Below are positions 57,667 through 64,000 of a stretch of DNA of 64,000 nucleotides, one piece after another. The position numbers and the translations under genes were made by a program. The DNA is from Owenia fusiformis (lineage: Eukaryota; Annelida; Polychaeta; Sabellida; Oweniidae): positions 12,542,150 through 12,606,149 of the forward strand of contig CAIIXF020000002.1 of assembly GCA_903813345.2 (NCBI GenBank). Direction: 5' to 3'. The stretch's first letter is position 1. The number at the start of each line of letters is the position of its first letter. Under the pieces are notes generated by a model. It was given only the letters and a program-made list of their open reading frames with translations, did not search any database and was not told the DNA's origin.

Positions 57667-58122
57667 CAGTAAAATCTGTCTAATCCAAGGGACCTGCTCA
57701 GAGCGTTCGGATTAGGAGGTGTTCACATTTTGAGGTTTTGCATTTGCAAGATTTGGGTTTTTGAAGAAATAGAAACAAATTCTCAATAAATATTATAGTT
57801 CTTTTGACTACTTAGCTTTGGCATTAGAGTGACATAAAAATCTGATTCAAATGAATTTAGTCATCCTAGAAAGCCCCACCATGAGTGAGATCGTTCAAGT
57901 TTTTTTCAAATATTTGATCAATTTATGGAACATGTGATATTTTATGTGTTCAGATTAGATAGGTTAATTTTCAAACATGACTGTTCACTGTCAAAATTGG
58001 GAGATGTTCATATTTCAAGTTTTTTAAACATTTGAGTCAATGGGAGAAAAAACGGGACCAAAAAATGTTCAAATTGGGAGGTGTTCGGATTAGCCAAGTG
58101 TTCAGATATACAGGTTTTACTG
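57667..58122. mobile_element. pogo/Tc1-like MITE
   Basis: Ends CAGTAAAATCTGTCTAATCC and the complement of CAGTAAAACCTGTATATCTG, flanked by TA (57665-57666, 58123-58124). Inside, AGGTGTTCACATTTTGAGG and GGAGGTGTTCGGATTAGCC repeat the end motif. No transposase. Ends of this type and TA duplications fit the pogo/Tc1 group. Confidence 0.65.
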
Positions 58123-58184
58123 TACTACAATTGTTTTCAATCTTTTGGAGGAAAGTGTACATCATTCCAGAGAAATGACAGATG

Positions 58185-60302
58185 CACTGTATATACAGTG
58201 ATCGCCTACTATTAAAAGTGCGTGATCAAAGACTCGACAAGATGCGCAAAATTCAAATATTTTGTAACGGTTACTTTTAAAAGATTTATTTGTGTTTATA
58301 TTACAGGCTACTGGTGATTCAATTAGGTTTTGTAGGCACAAGAACACCCATATGCTTTGAGAAATATATATTAATTTGACCATTTTTCGTATATGTTATT
58401 GATTTTACAATTTAAAGATATAAATGCGATACAATATGTGTTATTTTATTTAAAAAGCTTTAAAATATAAAAAACAATAGAACATTTTTACTCTCTTTAA
58501 TTTTTTATACTTAGGTAGGGTCTTGGACTTCCATTTGACCATGATGAAATTCACGTTTCCCCTTCAATAACATGGAATAAATATTTTAACACAGAAACGA
58601 ATTGATCAGCCAATAGCGTGAGTTTCAGCAAACCATACACCCATATCTATATGCTTTTCAAGAGAAGAAAATGGGGATCTCGCAAAATGTATGTCCAAAC
58701 TGATTCAGTCAATTAAATGGTCACTGTGTGTGTGTTCATTTTGTTTTTCTGCCTAGATTTGAATACATTACCATTAAATGATATATACACTGAACCTCTA
58801 GAACCTGCTAAGTGAAACACCTCTTTAAGCGTAACACCTTACAAGTGGAACCGTTTTTTAAGTTCCATTTTAGTCCATTTATTTTACGCCTCTGATCCCA
58901 AGGTATGAGAACTATACACCTTGGTATCCAAGATGATTGTCGAATTGTAATGTAATTGTAATTGTAATAAAATATAAAATCTGAATTGTACATTATCTAT
59001 TTCATTGGGGAGTTAAATCATTCTTTTGCAGCAAGGTATCAATAAGTAATGTAATGACGTAATAACCTTCAGTAGATGCCAGTAGTCAGTTCCCAGTTTC
59101 ACCACGAGGTGGCTAACTTGGGTCATATATAAGTGACAGGTATAAGGGAAAACTCCTCTAAGGTATTCAATATTCAGTAGATTTATTGATCAATTTTCAA
59201 CTAAGGTCTATAAGTGATTCGCTTGAGAATTTTAGAATTGTATGTAATCGAATGCAAAATAAACGACCAGTGAGCGTTTTTAGAGAAACTCTACAAAATG
59301 TGAAATAAATACCATGCTATTATCTCTAATGACAGAGTTATGTGGATCGATGGGACCGAGTAAAAGTTCCAGTTTAGGCTTTGCTCAGAGGGGTATCATC
59401 TCAGATTAACTGGTGGACACTATTGGAGAATGAGAGTCTATTGTAATTTCAGAATCATTTATTGTCAATTCATTACTAATTGATATTCTCGTTCTATTGC
59501 AATTTCATTGGTAATTTTATTTGATTTTGTAGCAGTTGTTGAATCAGAGATTCTGGATGATTTCATTCGATTATTGTCAATCACTGAAATTGTCATGAAT
59601 TCATCACTTTCTACAAGTATGTGTTTTTTATTTATTGATTTCACTTCATTTGGTATTATTCCAGAGAAATTTCTTGTTATCATTCTAGATTTGCCTCTAT
59701 TTTCAGTAATCTTTTTCATCTTCATCTCTTCTTCTTCATGATGTTCTACAAGGTGGTTTATAATGATTTGAAATTTAGGAGTTCGTAATGAAGGACAGAA
59801 AAATCATGTAAACCCAACCACTCTGAAATGCAAAGAACATATCATTAGAATCCACATGGTAAAATCACCCACTTGGCTGATCATAAATTGTTTTCATAAC
59901 ATCCTTCTTACTCGATACTGAAGGGGAGTTGGAACGTCTGATATGCATGTAATGTTAAGTATTATGTATATTAACCATAAGCATGTTGGTTTTGTGGTTT
60001 TGGTGATCTAAAAACAGAAAATTTGGTGAAATATACATTTTCATTCGGCGGGTTTTTTGATTTTGCTTCATTTATTAACTCAGTTCAGGTATTTCGGTTG
60101 AACCAATCACCGAATCCTGTTACCAAATGAATCTTGAGTCTCTTATACAGCATATGGAATACCATCTGTAGGTAAAATGTCATTAAGGTGGTAAAGAAAA
60201 GAGAAACAAACATCCCTTTCCTCCGACATTTCGAATTTTGCGCATCTTGTCGAGTCTTTGATCACGCACTTTTAATAGTAGGCGATCACTGTACATACAG
60301 TG
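58185..60302. mobile_element. CAC-ended TIR element, 2.1 kb
   Basis: Inverted ends of ~70 bp starting CACTGTATATACAGTGATCG (left) and the complement of CACTGTATGTACAGTGATCG (right), continuing through GTGCGTGATCAAAGACTCGA. Flanks AGATG (58180-58184) and AGGTG (60303-60307) match at 4 of 5 bases, an aged 5-bp duplication. Interior has no recognised transposase; an 86-codon minus-strand frame (59465-59725), Lys/Ser/Ile-rich, is of unknown status. Third CAC-ended element of the window. Confidence 0.68.
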
Positions 60303-60959
60303 AGGTGACACACTGTTTTGGGAACTGGTCATATCAGATGTTCCCACGCTTTTCGTCCAGAAGAGGTCATTTCCCAGGATTATAGATGAACCCTTGGCCA
60401 ATCAATGATATAGTTTACATAAGAGAAGTATGACTGTATGAATTCTGGGATATTCCTGTTTTGTTGAGACAGGTGAGAATAAAATTAACCCATTGCAAAT
60501 TTGATCAATACTGCCTCCAATCATCCAATACTTGGCTCAATTAAAATAGTTGATTTATATTTGAATTCGATAATAACATTTAAAAATTAAATGTGTAGTA
60601 GTAATACTTTAGTACCTCTTATTAATTAATGTATAATATTACAACATACATAATGATGTAGGCAATTTGTTTCATAAAAATCTAAAAGTAAAATTCATAA
60701 TTTAAATTTACCCTCTGGGAGCCCCAAAATTTTAGAAAATGCATTTTCTTGGTGATGTATTTTCTAAACTACCCATTTTCTAGACATATACGGTCGTAGA
60801 TAAAATATGGAACAAATTGCGGGAAACGCTTTCCTGGCCTGTCTGGGTATCCATACCAACCAAAGTCACACAAATTATCGATTTTTTATTTATTTGTATT
60901 TATGACATCCTTTAGATCTATTCACTCACAACAGGCGGAGCCCCGATCATTTCTAAATT
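60303..60959. other. No gene seen
   Basis: AT-rich, without repeats or frames of note. Confidence 0.4.
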
Positions 60960-61905
60960 CTCCATAACCAGGGGGTAGAAACGTGTCTAGTATTTTCATC
61001 AAAGTATTTTTTGTCTGGTATAAATCGAGATACTGGACGCGGACCTCCATTTTTGATCCAAAGAGAGGTAGGTGTGATTTTACTCAGTAGCCTGTGATCG
61101 TTTTACAGTGTTTCCTTATCGAGAAACAGGCTCATCAGATTCCCAGTACATTGAGAAACACACAATTCTTATAAAATGACAGTCATTCATCTAGACTTTT
61201 TGTTATGTAGGGTACAGCACAGAAATACTTTGAAATACATGAATCGCGCCAGATTTCTTTTTATTTACCATTTCATTGACAAGATATGCCATTTTCTTGT
61301 GTATGGAATAAGAATAAGCTTCCATTCGCCATTCGGCAAATTTAAGCTTTAAAATGATCAAAAATAGAAAAATGACGAAATTTAAAGATATACCGGACGA
61401 AATGAAAATGTACTGGATGCAAGCCATCCGGTATTAACAGGCTTGGGTCCAGTTCATTTTTTATTTCGTCCAGTATTTCTAAAATTTCCTCATTTTTCTT
61501 TTATCAATCACTTTTAAGATAAAATTTACAGATTGGAGGCTGCATTGTTAAATCATTTATCATACACAAGAAAATTGCATATCTTGCCGATGAAATGGTA
61601 AATAAAAAGAAATGTAACTCGATTAAAGTATTTCCTGAAAAAAAATCAAAATATTTCTGTGCTTAACCCCACATTACAGAAAAAGTAGATGGATAGCTGT
61701 CATTTTATAATAATTGGATGTTCCCCAATGTACTGGGAATCTGATGAGCCTGTTTCTCGATAAGGAAACACTGTAAAACGATCACAGGCTACTGAGTAAA
61801 ATCACACCTACCTCTCTCTGGATCAAAAATGATGGTCTGTGTCCAGTATTTGCAGTTGTACCAGACGAAAAAACTGGACGCGTTTCTATCCCCTGATAAT
61901 GTAAC
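60960..61905. mobile_element. Foldback element, CAGGGGRTAGAAACG ends
   Basis: Arms of ~330 bp: CAGGGGGTAGAAACGTGTC at ~60969 mirrors GACGCGTTTCTATCCCCTG at ~61897, and GTGTTTCCTTATCGAGAAAC at ~61110 mirrors GTTTCTCGATAAGGAAACAC at ~61753. The central ~250 bp is also partly mirrored (CAAGATATGCCATTTTCTTG). CAGGGG ends suggest hAT, but no 8-bp duplication is visible. Confidence 0.65.
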
Positions 61906-62009
61906 AAGGCAAAAACATTTTCTTTATTTACCCCATTTTTTCTTTTCCCAAACTTCTTTCCCCTGGGCTTTCAATTTTATTTAAAAGCCCATGTCATAAC
62001 CTATAGATA

Positions 62010-62502
62010 CAGGCCTGTCAACTTGGGAACACCTAACATGAGTGACTTGGAAATGTTGAACACCTCCCCTCTAAATGTGGACACCTTGGTCCAAATCTGA
62101 ACACCTCGATCCAAATTTTGAACACCTTGGTTTAAATTTTATTACATCTTGTGAAATTTTGAACACCTCAAATTTTTCGCGATCGCTACGCTTGCGTTTC
62201 AAACATCCATCAACGGGGGGGGGGGTAGGTACGAACATTTTCGGGACGGAATGCGTGACATATTAGTGATTCGCGTGAAAAGTCCGAACGAAATGCGTAC
62301 GTTTTTTTTCGGCGTTCGTATTTTTGCTGTGTAGACGAACTTTTTTAGAAATTTTTCTACAGAAATTTTTTTGCTTGACAATTACCAGGTAAAATGCGTA
62401 TTTGCGTGACATTTTCTGTCACGCAAAAATAACTGGCGTGACTTCAAATTCTTCAGCAAATGCGTGACAAATACGCAAATTGCGGGACAGTTGACAGGCC
62501 TG
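62010..62502. mobile_element. 493-bp TIR element, TAGATA duplication
   Basis: Ends CAGGCCTGTCAACT and its complement AGTTGACAGGCCTG, flanked by TAGATA at 62004-62009 and 62503-62508. The left half has GAACACCT repeats and the right half GCGTGACA(A/T) repeats. Gly/Val codon runs around a G11 tract at 62215 are simple sequence. No coding frame. Confidence 0.68.
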
Positions 62503-62508
62503 TAGATA

Positions 62509-63305
62509 ACATAAGGGGGGCTTCTGTTCACTATGCATCTATGCCTCAATCAAATTCAAAACCACCAAAAAATAAGCAATTACCATGGGGACCCTTGACT
62601 TACTCCCGATGCAAAGGGTAGTATGTATCTGACTGAGTTACAGTGCTCACCATAAATAAATGACGCCTGAATTTGCTGGAGTGAGGATTTCCCATGTTTA
62701 AAAGAAGAGAATTTTCAACTGACCATTCATTAGTAGTTGAGAGTAAACAAAATGTAAAATAAACAAAACTTAAGGGATGTGTATCCAGACATTATTGGAA
62801 GGTATGAAGTTTCAAATCACCATGGTCTGCAAATGGTGATAGAATTAATCAAGATGTCATGTATTCATGATAAGCACTGTCATCTGAATATTTTCAACCA
62901 AATTTCAAAAAATATCAGACTAGAGGATAAAGTATAATGCAGAGGGCCTTGTGCAATATTACATTTGGGTCCTTTATCTATATTTTGAGCACAGTCCCCG
63001 GGTCAATGCCAAAATACTGACAATGTTGATCCAAACATTCTATATGGATTCCAACTTGTTTGCATTGTAGCCATTCCGCTAAACAATCGTACATACATAC
63101 ATACAAAACAAATAGATTCTAATAATCAAGATAAGATCTGAAGCAGTTTATTTTGACCCCTCCCCTTTGGATTTTTAGGATCGCCCCTGGTGTCTTGTTA
63201 AACATGCCCTTTACATTATGTAGGGAGTTAGTTTAGCATAGAAAAGTGTTGTTTCATGTGTTTCAGATGATGATTTGCGATCACCGAATGGATTCTATCT
63301 TGTAG
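62509..63305. other. No gene seen
   Basis: AT-rich with a short CATACATACATAC run at ~63092. Nothing else recognised. Confidence 0.4.
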
Positions 63306-63990
63306 TGACGTCACAATTAGGCCAAACAGCTCTAGATGTTCGATTTTGAGAGATTATCTTCTATATTTCGTGCTTTATTGATTTATTTTTTTATGAAAGC
63401 ATTCGATTTGACTAGATCAACATTCATGCTAAGCACGTACCAAGTCTAAGATCTTACTGACATGATTTAGATAGCGGTTAAGCGCTCCCCGATTTTGACA
63501 AAAGCGGGGGGCGCTTATAGGCATCGATGTTTAGTATGAATTTCACCCAAACTTCGCACATATATAGAAATAATCATGATCTAGTCAAATCGGCATACCT
63601 GGTAAATATCCGACCCATGGTTTTCATAAAGAAACGATGATATTTTTAGCTCAAAACTACCCTTTGCATTCGTTCGACTTCACTTCTTAAAAGAGAGCTC
63701 CGTCTTCACTCTTTCAAACTAAAATAAACCTGTGAACTCACCGCGCCAATCAGGGCTCGTCGGCCAAATTTGACCGACGTCCTATATATGGTCATTCTTT
63801 CTGACGTCATCGTTAAGCCCGGAATTGATCAATGACAATTCAGAATTTATTTTGGTGCGTGTTTCTTCAAGCTCGCTGATTGGTGGAAGAAAGGTCAGCG
63901 CGTAGGTCAGAAGTGATTTATTACCCGAACTGTCACCGGCACCCGTCGTGGGGGCGGGGCTACTAAACTGTAATATCGTTTCTACTAGGC
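63306..63990. promoter_or_regulatory. Candidate promoter region
   Basis: Clusters of host promoter motifs: palindromic TGACGTCA (CRE) at 63306-63313 and 63802-63809; CCAAT in GCGCCAATCAG (~63745) and its complement in CTGATTGGTGG (~63877); GC box GGGGGCGGGGC at ~63950-63960; TATATAT at ~63784. GC content is higher than in the rest of the window. A stem AAGCGCTCCCCG/CGGGGGGCGCTT is at 63480-63516. The driven gene would lie beyond the right edge; strand is unclear. Confidence 0.4.
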
Positions 63991-64000
63991 AGAGTGTAGT

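Overview
The window is AT-rich, intron-bearing animal DNA, almost certainly from a marine invertebrate. The evidence is spliced C2H2 zinc-finger exons, an intact Ty3/Gypsy polyprotein, many short inverted-repeat transposons, and long (GGAC)n-tailed arrays rich in AAAATGGCGGCCATTTT motifs like those I associate with mollusc and other invertebrate genomes. I cannot name the phylum from the sequence alone. There are no operons, no tRNA or rRNA genes and no CRISPR. Nearly all of the 64 kb is repeats; one host protein gene can be supported. || Layout. 1-9612: tandem segmental array of a ~3.0 kb unit (three copies plus a degenerate fourth; the array runs off the left edge). Each unit holds exon-like segments, a 162-bp minisatellite and CCAA/TATTG simple repeats. 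A diverged copy of one exon-like segment sits at ~9983-10110. 11700-15075 and 16590-17655: three modular tandem arrays with AAAATGG/CCATTTT palindromes, each ending in a GGAC/GACA microsatellite. 15943-25319 (minus strand): a C2H2 zinc-finger gene whose two shared exons can be spliced, in the same phase, to either of two terminal exons, each carrying a different pair of zinc fingers. 25900-29400: hAT-like and TTAA-flanked foldback MITEs, one inserted in the target duplication of the other. || 30133-51988 is a nest of four mobile elements. A CAC-ended element (5-bp target duplication CAGTT) has in its left terminal repeat a complete 18.6-kb Ty3/Gypsy LTR retrotransposon (30305-48861; two 2787-bp LTRs with only two differences seen; AAAC duplication). 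That element's gag is split by a 5.3-kb inverted-repeat element (33851-39197) with a 10-bp duplication and 172-bp satellite repeats, which itself contains another CAC-ended element (35835-37181; ATGGT duplication). The retrotransposon has gag, a -1 frameshift signal, an intact 1354-residue protease-RT-RNase H-integrase ORF and a GC-rich third ORF of unknown function. || 53423-62502 holds more foldback elements: two TTAA families (one nested in the other), a pogo/Tc1-like MITE, a third CAC-ended element and a 493-bp element with a TAGATA duplication. The last 0.7 kb (63306-63990) has CRE, CCAAT and GC-box motifs suggesting a promoter for a gene beyond the right edge. || In function, the zinc-finger gene is the only likely host gene; the retrotransposon ORFs act together as a mobile element that is now gag-deficient. 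Family assignments of the small elements rest on termini and target duplications only and need a database comparison.
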